From: Thinopyrum elongatum
Taxonomy: Eukaryota > Streptophyta > Magnoliopsida > Poales > Poaceae
Assembly (NCBI GenBank): GCA_011799875.1
Contig: CM022298.1
Location: 283,413,395 to 283,477,394 of the forward strand
Direction: 5' to 3'
Length of the DNA: 64,000 bases
How positions within the stretch are numbered: the stretch's first letter is position 1; every line of letters begins with the position of its first letter. A program made the translations under genes and the position numbers. The notes below the pieces were generated by a model. The model searched no databases. It was given only the letters and a program-made list of their open reading frames with translations, and was not told the origin of the DNA. This document shows positions 11,531 to 23,317 of this stretch, piece by piece.

Positions 11531-13886
11531 CCTACCCAGCGCCGCCACCTTCTGCTCAAATCCTGCAGCGCCACCCACCTCCCTTGTTTTCTTCACCACC
11601 CCAACCGGCAGTCTCGTGCGCCCGAGGCCTCGCCTCTTCACGAGCTCGCCCGAGTCCAGGGAGATGAGCTCCTGCCAATGCAAGCCCCTGCTCCTGCTCG
11701 AACCTGCCGTCCGTCGTGCCGCCGGCAACCAGCCCCCCGGAGCAGAGCTCCTCCTTCGCCGCCACTTCCCATTCCCGAATGGATCCGCTGCCGGCAGCAG
11801 CACCCGCACCAAGCCTCGTCCCGTAGCCCCCTCATACAGGAGCTCCACGAGAAGAGGAGCTCCTCTTCGTCATCCCCGCAGCAGCCGCTCAACCCTGCCA
11901 CTCTCGTCTGCTCCGGTGAGCCTTGCCACCGTCGACGGCCGAAGCCCAGGTCCCGTCGCTCCTCGTCCCTTCTTCCCCTGGTTCTTCTCATTGACCCCTG
12001 CCTATCCGTGTAACCTCCCTCTCTCATCGTTTTCATAGGAGGAGCCCTGTCCACGCCATGGATGCCCTGTCTCGCCGGATCCGTCCATTCCCCTTGTCTC
12101 GTGCCCGGATCATGCCATGTTTATGCTTGTAGGTTTATCATGTTGTTTGCTTCTTTCCGAGTGTGCTTCTTCTCGATATTTCCGATTATGTTGCGATTGT
12201 GTGGATTCGTTCGTCTACGCTTGGTTCATCTACTTCATGGACTCGACATTCTACCGAGTGGGATTTCAGGCAAGATGATCATTATCCTGGATACCACTAC
12301 TATCCTTGCTTTGCTAGTTGTCTCAATGCTATCGCTATGTCGCGCTACCTACCACTTGTTTATCAAGCCTCCTAAATTGCCATGTTAAGCCTCTAACCCA
12401 CCTTCCTAGCAACCCGTAGTTTTTCTATGTTACCGCTTGCTCAGCCCCTCTTATAGCGTTGCTAGTTGCAGGTGCAGTTGTAGGTTGTTCCATGTTGGAA
12501 CATGGATATCATGGGATATCACAATATCTCTTATTTAATTAATGCACATATATACTTGGTAAAGGGTGGAAGGCTTGGCCTTTTTCTTGGTGTTTTGTTC
12601 CACTCTTGCCGCCCTAGTTTCTGTCATACCGGTGTTATGTTCCTTGATTTTGCGTTCCTAACATGGTCGGGGTTTATGGGCCCCCCTTGACAGTTCGCTT
12701 TGAATAAAACTCTTCCAGCAAGGCCCAACATTGGTTTTACCATTTGCCTAATAACAACTAAAACTTGCATAGGGACTTTCCGGGCCCCGAGGATAATTAA
12801 TTAACAACCCCGGGCCGGTGCTCCTCAAGAGTGTTGGTCCAAAACAGAGCCACTTGCGGTGCCACCCCGTCAACTGGGGTTTTCGGTTGCCGTACGTAGT
12901 GTTAATCCGATCGTGGCCTGAGACGAGATACGCGCGGCTACTATCAAGGTGTCAGCACGTCGGGAGGTCTTGCTGGACTTGTTTTACCATTGTCGAAATG
13001 TCTTGTGAACCAGGATTCCGAGCTTGATCGGGTTGTTCCGGGAGGAGGATTTTCCTCCGTTGATCGTGAGAGTTTGTGATGGACTAAGTTGGGACACCCC
13101 TGCAGGGTTTAAACTTTCGAAAGCCATGCCCGTGGTTATGTTGCAGATGGGAATTTTTAATATCCAGTTGTAGAGAACTTGACACCAGATCCGAAATAAA
13201 ATACACCAACCGCATGCATAACCGTGACTATCTCTTTTCGAGTGAGTTCAAGAAGAGAACACGGTGGGGTTATGTTTTAACATAAGTAGTTCAGGATCAC
13301 TTATTGATCATTACTAGTTTGCGACCGTTATGCGTAGTTTCTCTTCTTACTCTTGTACTCGTAAGTTAGCCACCATACAATGCTTAGTCGCTTGCTGCAA
13401 CCTCACCACTTATCCATTCCATACCCATTAAGCTTTGCTAGTCTTGATACCCATGGTAATGGGATTGCTGATTCCTCGTGGCTCACAGATTACTACAACC
13501 ACAGTTGCAGGTACAGGTAATGCGATGATCTGACGTGAGAGCGATGCATGCTTGTTTTGGAGTTCTTCTTCCGCTTCTTCTTCGATCAAGGGATAGGTTC
13601 CGGGTCAGGAGCCAGGGATTAGTAGGGTGGCTGTCGTTCTTCTTCTTTCGTTTGATTTCATCCTTAGTCGGACCCTGCTCTTCTGTATGATGATTGATAT
13701 GTATTGATGTATCTATGTATTCATGTTGTAGCTTGTGGCGAGTGTAAGCCTTTATCTTGTATTCTCATCTATTCAGTACATGGTATGTTGTAATGATATC
13801 CACCTTGCTATGCGCTCGAAATGCGATTGTGCCTCAATCATGAATTCATCATGTGATTGGGATAGAATCGCATCTTGGGCGCTACA
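11531..13886 (+). repeat. 5' LTR of LARD element, second part
   Basis: It resumes after the Athila insertion with the second CCTAC copy and matches 17824-20009 and 42333-43479. It lacks the segment corresponding to 18397-19374; the junction at 12109-12111 shows a shared ATC, consistent with a microhomology deletion of 978 bp. It ends GCGCTACA at 13886. Confidence 0.9.
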
Positions 13887-16800
13887 AGTTGGTATCAGAG
13901 CCTTACAGACCTTAGGAGCCCCCTTGATTGATTGAACTGCTGCGGTTGTTGAGTGTAGAAAAATAAACTATTTTGAGTCTAGTTATATCGGAGAGTAGGA
14001 ATTCTTTTTACTCCTCATCCCCGTCGTCGCTCTGGTAAGGACTCGTGACGTAGGTGTTTTGGATCCATCACTCTCCATTTTTGCTCAAATTTTTATTTTG
14101 GATCATGCGGGTATTGTTGGAATCGCTGCGATATCATTGTGATGGGGATTCTCTCTTGGTGCCTCCTGACATTTAGGGGTTGTGGCAGTGTCCCCAGGGA
14201 GTTGAGCTCCAAGGTGTTTTCATCACAGTGCTTATCGTTTCAGTTCCGGAATACCAGAGGACGCCAACATCAAAAACGCTTCTATGCTCTTTGTGGTGAG
14301 AGTAGTTTAACGCCACCCAGTACTGGAGAGAGCGATCAGATGTATTGCCATAGCTAGTATATCGTATGTTTTCGAAGGTCTGAGGTACACGATTTCCGAG
14401 GTTTTCTTGGCTATGTCTTGACGGATGGATAAAGTTGGAGTGTAGGATTTGTTAGTTGTGTGAGATATTTGTGCCTCCCTGTATCCCCAACACCAGATTG
14501 CATAACCAGAAAGTTTCAGGAGTTTTTTGGTGGGAATTCAAGTAGTTACCCAGGATTTCTTTTTGACAGATGTATGAGTTGAGATTGGGGTCCAACGTCT
14601 AGTGGTTTGTTTTTCACGGTCGATTTATAGTGGTCGCGAGACGTCTTAAAGAATCCTTGGCTATGCTGATTCGGGGACATCTCATTTGTCATTCATGATG
14701 TCCGCTGTACGTCATGCCCGTGGGGCCTCATCGCGAACACTTTGGGCGAAATCTCTATCATATGTTTGTTCCGGCTTATTCTACAAGCCAAATCCTTTGT
14801 TTTGTTTTGAGTTGTGGTATTTGAGTTGCTTAAATGTCAAGTGTTGATCCATACCTTTCCTAAGCGGTGTTCTCATATTTCTATGTGAATGCTAATCCTT
14901 CTTGATCATCGAGATTGTCATGTCAATTCTTTCCAACCGGTGTCTGTTTCATCCGTCCCAAGTTGCATTTGTTTTTCCCACCATCCCACCCTTTTCCTTC
15001 AAGGACTCAGATTTCTTAATCGAGTACCATTTTAATTATGTGAAGTTTCGATAACCTTTTCTTCCAAGTTTCATCCGATGATTCCTCATGAAGATGCTCA
15101 GGAGCTTCAAGTTAATCATTCTTTCATTCTCATTTTTTTTCTTCGGTGGATTAAATTCAAGCTTCGATGTTGATCATATCTCTTCCTCTTGTTTCACATG
15201 TTTTCCGATGTTGGAATTTCTTATCCAAGTCTCTCTTATTTATCCACCTCTCTCAATTCATATCCGGAGTGCTCAAGATATCTTAGAAGATTCGTGTTTC
15301 CATTCTTAATTCGTTCAAGATATTTCGAGGTTGATATCTCATTTAAGCCATTTAAATGAACCGGTGCAATCTCTCTTCAAGCAATCGTTTCAACGGTGTT
15401 GTTTCTTGAGTGGGCCCATAACCCACAGGTCTTTTCTCAGGATCTTACCTGACTCTTCTAATTTTTTTCCCGAGTTATTCTCAAATTCATTTCAAAGTTT
15501 GACGTAAGAATGAATTTGTCATTGGTCAGATGCCTTATCCAAGATCGCTTTCAAATTCTCATTTTTGGTTAAACCTTTCTATTCTTCATTGCTCCGGAGT
15601 GTCTCAAATAAATTTGGTGGTGTTCCTCGTCATCATTTTCAGCATTCAAGACCGAAGAAGAGTTTTCTCCAAATCTTGTCCGTTCTCTTGAAGATTCATA
15701 GTTCAAGCTTGATGCTATCCTCTCAAATTGTTCCGATCGTCAGAAATTCTTGTCATTCCTCATCCGAAGCATTTCATGAGTTCTTTCCATTTGGATTCTC
15801 CAAAGGCCATCATTTCAGAAGATTTATTCATTCTCAATGTTCAGCTCTCATTCCCCAATTGTTCCGGTGCATCGTTCAAATATCCTCTAATCAGTTCATG
15901 ATCTCTTCGTTCTCTCATCTTTGAATTCCCTCAAGTATCTTCGTTCGTTTTCTAAATTCTTCCCGATGATTCATTCACTTTTCTTCAATCGTATTCAATT
16001 CTTACGGAGGTTCATTCTAGGATTCCTCTTCTTTTCTTATGATATCATTTCATTCATTCTTTCAATCATACCGGTGGTTTGTTGAAGACTTTCTCAAGTT
16101 TGCGCTATATCTCTCCTTAATCCTTTTCAAGAAGAATAAGTATTATGCCAAATCCATTGTTTGTCATCAATTTAAGTTGATGAAGGATAAACATACAATA
16201 AATCTTATTCTTGTTTCCCTCGAGGCGATTTCAATTCCTTCTTCCGGAGTTTGTTCATGAGGAATAAATTCTCGGTTTCAAGTTGTTCATCGTTTCCTTT
16301 CCAGAGTTCCAAGATTTCTTGGTTGTCTCATCACGAAGCTCCATCTAAATCATTGCATGGCTTCATCATGTTCTTTTCAACTTTCAATTGCTTTCCATTA
16401 TCCTTTCCTATCCGAAGTTCTTCATGGAGGCTCTACATGATGGTTCATCAGAGATTTCTTTCATTATCGAAGTGTTCGTCAAGATTCTTGTTGGAGGAGC
16501 TCAAGTATTCTTATTCTTGCATTTCAAAGTGCAATTCATTCTCCCATATCTTTTGGAGCGGAGTTTTGCATCTCTTCATTCCTCTCAACAAATCAATCAT
16601 TCGGTAGTGGCAAAATTTCACCTCAAGTTTTGAGATGTTTTCCATAAGCCCACAACAAGCTTACTCTTTTTTTTTTCAACAACTCCGTTCAACCCTTCTT
16701 TGTAAGGATGCTTTTCAAATTCAATTGTGGTAGAAGATGTTGTATTCTCCATTCTTTTCATTCCATTCTTTCATTTGTTCCAGAGGCAATGAGTTGTTGC

Positions 16801-17167
16801 TCTCATCGAGTATCATCCCATCTTGTTAAGTTCATTTTCTATTTCTTGCCTCTCTTTTCAGCTGGAGTGTTGTCCAAATTCTTTTATTCTTATTCCTTGT
16901 CCAGCTAATATTAACCGGAGTGGCTTCAAAGTCTGTCTTGTCCCCTAAGCTCTTGGTTCTCATCATATTCCTTGTTCCTCTTGTCCAACAGACAGTTTGC
17001 AATCTTGTTCATCTCCGTTGTATTCTTTCTTTCAAGTTGTTCAACCTCTCAAGGTTCTTTGGTTCCACTCGTTTGTCGAAGAAGCAACTTAGTTTTACCT
17101 CTTCTCTTCCTCTTCCGTTTGTCATCCCTAGATCTCGGGGCGAGATCTCTTGTAAGTGGGGGAGAGT
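13887..17167 (+). other. LARD internal region without gag or pol
   Basis: It opens with a primer-binding site TTGGTATCAGAGCC at 13889-13902, complementary to the 3' end of initiator tRNA-Met. The rest is T/C-rich on the plus strand, with many short words such as TTCAAG and TTCATTC, and no protein-family signature in any frame. It ends with the inverted repeat at 17130-17148 and a polypurine tract. Such internal regions replace gag-pol in large retrotransposon derivatives. Confidence 0.85.
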
Positions 17168-17180
17168 TGTAACGACCTGA
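17127..17180 (+). pseudogene. Relic of chromovirus pol C-terminus in LARD
   Basis: The plus-strand frame reads RGEISCKWGRVVTT running into the 3' LTR. It aligns residue by residue with the EDEIHPKGGRFVTP end of the Del-like polyprotein at 43627-43665, which also runs into its LTR. The DNA here includes the inverted repeat at 17130-17148. The remainder of pol is absent, so this piece is either ancestry or a kept cis signal. Confidence 0.65.
17149..17167 (+). other. Polypurine tract of LARD element
   Basis: GTGGGGGAGAGT directly precedes the 3' LTR start TGTAACGACC at 17168, as expected for the plus-strand primer. Confidence 0.8.
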
Positions 17181-20009
17181 GACTGACGCTCCAGAAGCCT
17201 TCCAGTTATTTCGTTGTCGCCGTGTTATTTATTTGGCTTGTTGCATTTCATCATTGCATCATGCGCATTGCATCCGCATGTTTTCTTAAAACTTGCATCC
17301 GCTCATAGTTGCCACTTCTTGTCTCTGTTGACGTCCTCTCATATCAACCGGACCGCTCTCTTCTCTCTCTTCTCTGAACCCATCAAAACCCATTGACCTT
17401 TTGTGAGACCCCTTTGTCTTTGTCGACCTCTCTCAGACCCTCTCACGTGCGTCTGAAAACTTCCCCCAAACCCAACCGGGCTGTCGTTGGATCATCCCCA
17501 AACATCCCTAAAATATCTTCGGTTCTTTGTTGGACTCTCCTAGCCTATTTATTCTCGACTGTCCGATCTAATCGGAGGGTCCAAAACTCTGTTCCATTAG
17601 CCCCTATCTATAAATAGCAGGACAAACCCTAGTCTAGGTAGTCCCATCCATCCAATCCCTCCGCCGCCGCCAGTATCTCGCATCTTCATCGGGATCCTCC
17701 CAGATCCATTTCCCTCCAACCAGCGCCCGAGCCTCCACCTCTCGATCGCCATCCATCCAACTGCCCATCGCCACCGCCGCCTCCGACACCTCCCGTGTTT
17801 TCCACGGCGACCAAATTGCTGCAGCCTACCCAGCGCCGCCACCTTCTGCTCGAATCCTGCAGCGCCACCCACCTCCCTTGTTTTCTTCACCACCCCAACC
17901 GGCAGCCTCATGCGCCCGAGGCCTCGCCTCTTCACGAGCTTGCCCGAATCCAAGGAGACGAGCTCCTCCCAAGGCAAGCTCCTGCTCAACCCTGCCGTCC
18001 GTCGCGCCGCCGGCAACCAGCTCCCCGGAGCAGAGCTCCTCCTTCGCCGCCCCATCCCGTTCCCTAACAGATCCGCTGCCGGCAGCAGTACCCGCACCAA
18101 GCCTCGTCCTACAGGCCCCTCGTCCAGGAGCTCCACGAGAAGAGGAGCTCCTCTTCGTCGACCCCGCAGCAGCTGCTCGACCCCACCACTCTAGTCTGCT
18201 CCGGTGAGCCTTGCCACCGTCGATGGCCGAAGCCCAGGTCCCATCGCTCCTCTTCTCTTCTTCCCCTAGTTCTTCTTGTTGACCCCTGCCTCTCCGTGTA
18301 ACCTCCCACTCTCGTTGTTTTCACAGGAGGAGACCTGTCCGCGCCATGGATGCCCTGCCTCGCCGGATCCGTCCATTCCCCTCGTCCCGTGCCCGGATCC
18401 ATGTCGGCGTCCCCGGATCCGACGACCTCTATCTCGCCGGGATTCTCACCGCCGTCACCTACTTCCGCCTGGCATTCGCCAAGTCCTAGCAGCCGCCGCC
18501 GACCTCTGCTCACTCTGCATCGAGCAGAAGAGCTCGCTCGACTCCCTCAAGCTCCCTCCCTCGTTGACCTGATTCGGTGCCAGCGTGGACAAGCGCCAAG
18601 GCCCAGCGCCGCCCCCTGCCGGCCTCACCTCACCACCGAACTGGGCCACTGCCCATGGTGAGCTTCCCCTTGCACAGATCCTGTTTCAGCCCAGTAGCAG
18701 ATGCGGCCCATATCATGTTTTTTTCCCAGTTCTGCGAATTTCGCATTATCCAGAGAGCGCTTGTTTTACAAAAAAGTCCCTAGTGTTCATGCATATAATA
18801 ACTTCACAAACGTGCATTGGAATTAAACAAACTATATATGACAAATGCTTAGAATTTCATGTATATTCATAATTTACATCTTTCATCCATGTTTAAAATG
18901 CTTAACCTCGCTGTTTGCATTCATTTGCTTTAATAACATGTCAAAATGATTTATTTCATAACTAAATAACCGTAGCTCCGAATTAAATAAATTTTATATG
19001 TAAATGGGGTAGAAAAATGCATAGTTTAACATGGTGCACTTTACTTTGCATGTTTAACAACGTAAAATATGGTTTGGGGAAGAACAGTACCAAATTCGAA
19101 ATTGCATATGAGGATTTACCGGAATTGTTGTTTATTGTTCCGGCCTTATTTAAACTTGCCTAAATAGTTAGTTTATTTATGTTTCAACTCTTGCCATGCT
19201 TAACAACATTTAATATTGTTGGGTACATAAACGGGAGAGAACTAAATAAATGAATGTGGTTTTCGTCAATATGCAACTCGTTGCATATTGAGCTCCACTT
19301 AATTTGTATTATTGTTTGTTACACTTGCCATGCCATGACTCATTAAACCGGACATGCATCATACTTGGTTGCGCATCATGCCATGTTTATGCTTGTTGGT
19401 TTACCATGTTGTCTGCTTCTTTCCGGTTGTGCTTCTTTTCGATAGTTCCGGTTACATTGCAATTGTGAGGATTCGTTCATCTACGCTTGGTTCGCCTACT
19501 TCATGGACTCGATCTTCTACTGAGCGGGATTTCAGGCAAGATGATCATTATCCTGGATACCACTACTATCTTTGCTTTGCTAGTTGTCTTGATGCTATTT
19601 TTATGTCGCGCTACCTACCACTTGTTTATCAAGCCTCCTAAATTGCCATGTTAGGCCTCTAACCCACCTTCCTAGCAAACCGTTGTTTGGCTATGTTACC
19701 GCTTGCTCAGCCCCTCTTATAGCGTTGCTAGTTGCAGGTGCAGTTGCAGGTTGTTCCATGTTGGAACATGGATATCATGGGAAATCACAATATCTCTTAT
19801 TTAATTAATGCACATATATACTTGGTAAAGGGTGGAAGGCTTGGCCTTTTGCTTGGTGTTTTGTTCCACTCTTGCCGCCCTAGTTTCCTTCATACCGGTG
19901 TTATGTTCCTTGATTTTGCGTTCCTAACACGGTCGGGGTTTATGGGCCCCACTTGACAGTTCGCTTTGAATAAAACTCTTCCAGCAAGGCCCAACATTGG
20001 TTTTACCAT
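17168..20009 (+). repeat. 3' LTR of LARD element, first part
   Basis: It aligns with 631-1303 and 11531-12750. It keeps the 978-bp block (about 18397-19374) missing from the 5' LTR, so it represents the full ~4-kb LTR. It contains a TATA box at 17609-17616 and a GC-rich leader. It is interrupted at 20009 by the solo LTR and resumes at 42333. GC-rich frames on both strands (for example 17597-18136 minus) are products of base composition. Confidence 0.9.
18204..18326 (+). other. Putative intron in LARD LTR leader
   Basis: A consensus 5' splice site (G, then GTGAGC at 18204) and a pyrimidine-rich stretch ending TTTTCACAG at 18326 bracket 123 bp within the GC-rich leader downstream of the TATA box. 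Both sites are also present in the 5' LTR copy (near 11920 and 12043). Splicing is inferred only from the sites. Confidence 0.35.
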
Positions 20010-20020
20010 TGATACGTCTC

Positions 20021-21678
20021 TGTAGGATCGAAAGTAGGTCTAGAGGTGAGGTGATTAGACTACTTGACCAAATAAAAATCTAGCCTTTTCCCAATTTTAA
20101 GTCTTGGCAGATTTTAGCAACTTAGCACAAGTCAAGCAATCAACCTACACATGCAATTCTAAGAGTGTAGTAGCGGAAAGTAAAACATTGCATAAGAAGG
20201 TAAAGGGAAGGGTTTGGAGAAGGCAAACGCAATGTAGACACAAAGATTTTTTGCATGGTTCCGATAGGTGGTGCTATCGTACATCCATGTTGATGGAGAC
20301 TTCAACCCACGAAGGGTAACGGTTGCGCGAGTCCATGGAGGGCTCCACCCACGAAGGGTCCACGAAGAAGCAACCTTGTCTATCCCACCATGGCCATCGC
20401 CCACGAAGGACTTGCCTCACTCGGGTAGATCTTCACGAAGTAGGCGATCTCCTTGCCCTTACAAACTCCTTGGTTCAACTCCACAATCTTGTCGGAGGCT
20501 CCCAAGTGACACCTAACCAATCTAGGAGACACCACTCTCCAAAAGGTAATAGATGGTGTGTTGATGATGAACTCCTTGCTCTTGTGATTCAAATGATAGT
20601 CTCCCCAACACTCAACTCTCTCTCACAGATTTGGATATGGTGGAAAGATGATTTGAGTGGAAAGCAACTTGGGGAAGGCTAGAGATCAAGATTCTTGTGG
20701 TTGGATTGGAATGCCTTGGTCTCAACACATGAGTTGGTGGTTCTCTCTCAGAAAATGAGTAGTGGAAGTGTAGGCACGTTCTGATAGCTCTCTCTTGAAT
20801 AGAGAAGGGGGTGGACGGGTATAAATAGCCTCCACGTAAAATCCAACCGTTACACACATTTGACTCAACTCGGTCAGACTGAATGGAAGAACTCGGTGAG
20901 ACCGATTCAATTCAAAATGTGAACGTTAGGATTCTCGGTGGGACCGATATGATCAACTCGGTGAGACCGATGTGCTAGGGTTAGGGCAAAACCTCATCTC
21001 GGTGTGACCGATTGCATGAACTCGGTGAGATCGATTTCAGCAATGAGCAAACAGATAGTTGGTCAGGCAAACTCGGTGGGACCGATCACTCATTTCGGTG
21101 AGTGCGAAACGTTACGAAAGGGAAATAGAGAGTTTGCATTGCAAACTCGGTGGGACCGATCGCTCATTTCGATGATACCGAAACGTTACGAAGGAAACAG
21201 AGAGTTTGCAATTCCATCTCGGTGAGACCGAAATCCCTATCGATGAGACCGAACTGATTAGGGTTTCTGGTAGTGGCTTTGTCAAAGGAACTCGGTGGCG
21301 CCGGATAGATCAAATCGGTGGGGCCGAGTTTGATTTTGGGTTTAGGACATATTTGGATTTGAGAAAGTGGTTGAGGGCTTTGGCGCATATCACTAAGTAC
21401 TTTGAGCAAGTAGACCATTAAGCAACACCTCATCCCCTTTTAATAGTATTGGCTTTTCGTATGGACTCAATGTGATCTTGGATCACTAAAATAGAAATGT
21501 AGAGTCTTGAGCTTTTGCCAATATTTGTCCTTAGCATTTTGAGGGGTCCACATCTCTACTCCATGTGCCATGCCAATCATTGAACTTACTGAAATATTTA
21601 ACTTGAAAGGATATTAGTTCAATGAGATATATGTTGTTATGAATTACCAAAACCACCTGGGGATTAGTTGCACTTTCA
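20021..21678 (-). repeat. 3' LTR of Sirevirus element
   Basis: On the plus strand it begins TGTAGGATCG and ends GCACTTTCA. It is the same length as its partner at 27335-28992. It carries about 14 copies of an imperfect palindrome of the form TCGGTNNNACCGA between about 20870 and 21330. Several open frames across it are duplicated in the partner LTR and are not genes. Confidence 0.93.
20870..21330. repeat. Palindromic motif array in Sirevirus 3' LTR
   Basis: About 14 dispersed copies of TCGGTGAGACCGA-like palindromes are spaced roughly 15-50 bp apart. Variants replace the central GAG by GGG, GTG or CAG while the TCGGT and ACCGA arms stay. The partner LTR has the same array at 28180-28650. Confidence 0.85.
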
Positions 21679-21692
21679 ATCTCCCCCTTTTT
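21679..21692 (-). other. Polypurine tract of Sirevirus element
   Basis: The minus strand reads AAAAAGGGGGAGAT adjoining the 3' LTR, the usual form for this lineage. Confidence 0.85.
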
Positions 21693-22283
21693 GGTAATTG
21701 ATGACAACATATAGATCAAAGCTTCGACAAACGATAATATGAATGAAATATATCGTCGCTTTGAGAAGTATGTGAAAAGCAAGAGCTCCCCCTAAATTTG
21801 TGCATTATTTAAAATTTGCTTTTGAATGCAAATGCACAATCGATTAGGATCATGGGTTACTCTTCCATGTCACATATATCTTGGTGGAGCGCTCAAAATG
21901 ATAGAATGTAAAGCACATGCACTCATCAGCAAGGGAAACATGATTGATCATACACAAGTATTATAGATAGCATCATCCAAGCACACATTAAAGCATAATG
22001 ATCAACCACATGATCACAAGTGTATCTCACACACAAGCACAAATAATGTTGCAACCAAACGAACAAATATCAAGTAGCAAGAGAGGCAAACAAAAGCAAA
22101 GCACTCTCTCTCTCTCTCTCTCTCTCGAAGCCTAAGATCTATACACTTTCTCCCCCTTTGGCAACAAGTTACCAAAAAGCTCAAAAATGCATAGTGCTAT
22201 TCGGCACTCTAGGCACGATCTCCGGGAGCTCCGGTGTGCATAGATGGCATTGAGAGGAGTCCGTCTGCAAAGGCTTCTGCTGA
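21693..22283 (-). other. 3' untranslated internal region of Sirevirus element
   Basis: It holds no recognisable coding sequence. It includes a (CT)n microsatellite of 12 units at 22104-22128. Confidence 0.6.
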
Positions 22284-23317
22284 TTACTGAGGAGCTGGAG
22301 GAGTTGCAACTGAAGGTGCAGCAGTGGCAGTTGCTGCAGGTGCTGAAGCTGTAGCTCTGGAATCTATGACAACTGGCTCTGCTGCAGACCTCTGTGCTCT
22401 TGGCACTCTGTGAAATGCATTTGTGGTGACTCTTCCTCTCCTGTCCTCTGCCTCTTCTTGAAGTTGCTCAACTGTGGTTTGGATCTCTGTGACCTTCAAG
22501 TCTAGATCATAAAATCTTGTTTCAATGATCCTCTCAAGACTTTCTTGGTTTCGAGTCAGGGTGGCTAGTCCTTTCTCAATCCTCATGTTTTCAGCTATGG
22601 GATGATTGTCATCATGATCTGGAATTTTTGGTATGAGCTTCCTGAGCACTTGCTGCTCCTCATCCTCTTGAACTTCAGGCACTGGGCCTTGTTCTTTTCA
22701 GCAGCTGGGATGTTTCTGGTGGATCTCTTGGGTGCTGTAGGCTTTGGGACTTGAACTTGGGCAGATGGCTTTGGAGCTATCTTGGGCTTAGATGAATCAG
22801 CCCCAGACTTGATTGCATCTCCCATAAGCTTCTGAGACTTTGGTGCTGGCTCAACAGCTTCTTCCTCATCATCTTCATCTGGATCTTTCATCATTGATGA
22901 TCTGCCAATAACTCTGGCCATGGTCTTCTTGACCCTTTCCTTCCTTTTCTTGCCTCCAGCAGCCTCTTCTTCTCTTGGTTCAGGAGTGAACTCCATAGTT
23001 TCCTGAGTGGAGGCTCTGGCTTTTGACATAGGCACTCTCTTGGCAGGAGCTTTCTTCTTCATGCCAGGCTTGGTGGCAGCAGCAGTAGCATACTCCTTCT
23101 TGACTGCCTTCTTCTTTGAGGTGACCTCCTCTTCAACCACAAAGTCCTCATCTTCAGAATCTAAGGTTCTCTTCTTCCTTTGCCTAGTTGCAGCCTTAGG
23201 CAAGTTGCTTGGGGTGCTTCTGCTACCCTCATCATAACTGCTATTGGAGGGACTAGTGCCCTCACTGAGATTTGCTTGCTCCTCTGACCTGTTCTGGCTA
23301 TCACTGTTGTCTGACAT
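22284..23317 (-). pseudogene. Second ORF of Sirevirus element, basic Ser/Lys-rich protein with frameshift
   Basis: The probable start is the Met at 23317 (MSDNSDSQ), although the frame is open to 23371 and the 18 extra residues (MMLIYSTYTYLFIGSVSA) look like a short hydrophobic leader. The protein has acidic patches and several Lys/Arg clusters (RQRKKR near residue 50, KKKAVKK near 70, GGKKRKERVKK near 135) that look like nuclear-localisation signals. A frameshift near 22690 moves the frame to 22682-22284, where a helical segment (ENMRIEKGLATLTRNQESL) and an Ala/Pro-rich tail follow. Together it would be about 340-350 residues. It sits where Sireviruses carry an envelope-like gene, but no transmembrane segment is visible apart from the possible leader. 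Function unknown. Confidence 0.55.

Noticed and set aside
16920..17180. 86-aa ORF with hydrophobic N-terminus as a small secreted protein
   Set aside because: The N-terminal part is chance in T/C-rich DNA; only the last ~17 codons match the chromovirus pol C-terminus.
17597..18136. Long GC-rich frames on both strands in the LARD LTRs (also 1160-1540, 11519-12054, 18109-18661)
   Set aside because: They overlap each other on both strands, lie within LTRs and show only Arg/Pro/Ser-rich composition without family motifs.
18397..19374. A 978-bp insertion (transposon) in the LARD 3' LTR
   Set aside because: There are no terminal inverted repeats or convincing target-site duplication beyond a 3-bp ATC, and the full ~4-kb length fits the related LTR at 57027-61101. 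A deletion in the 5' LTR is simpler.
22104..22128. (CT)n run as a possible regulatory element
   Set aside because: It is a simple microsatellite in the non-coding 3' region of the Sirevirus; nothing links it to regulation.
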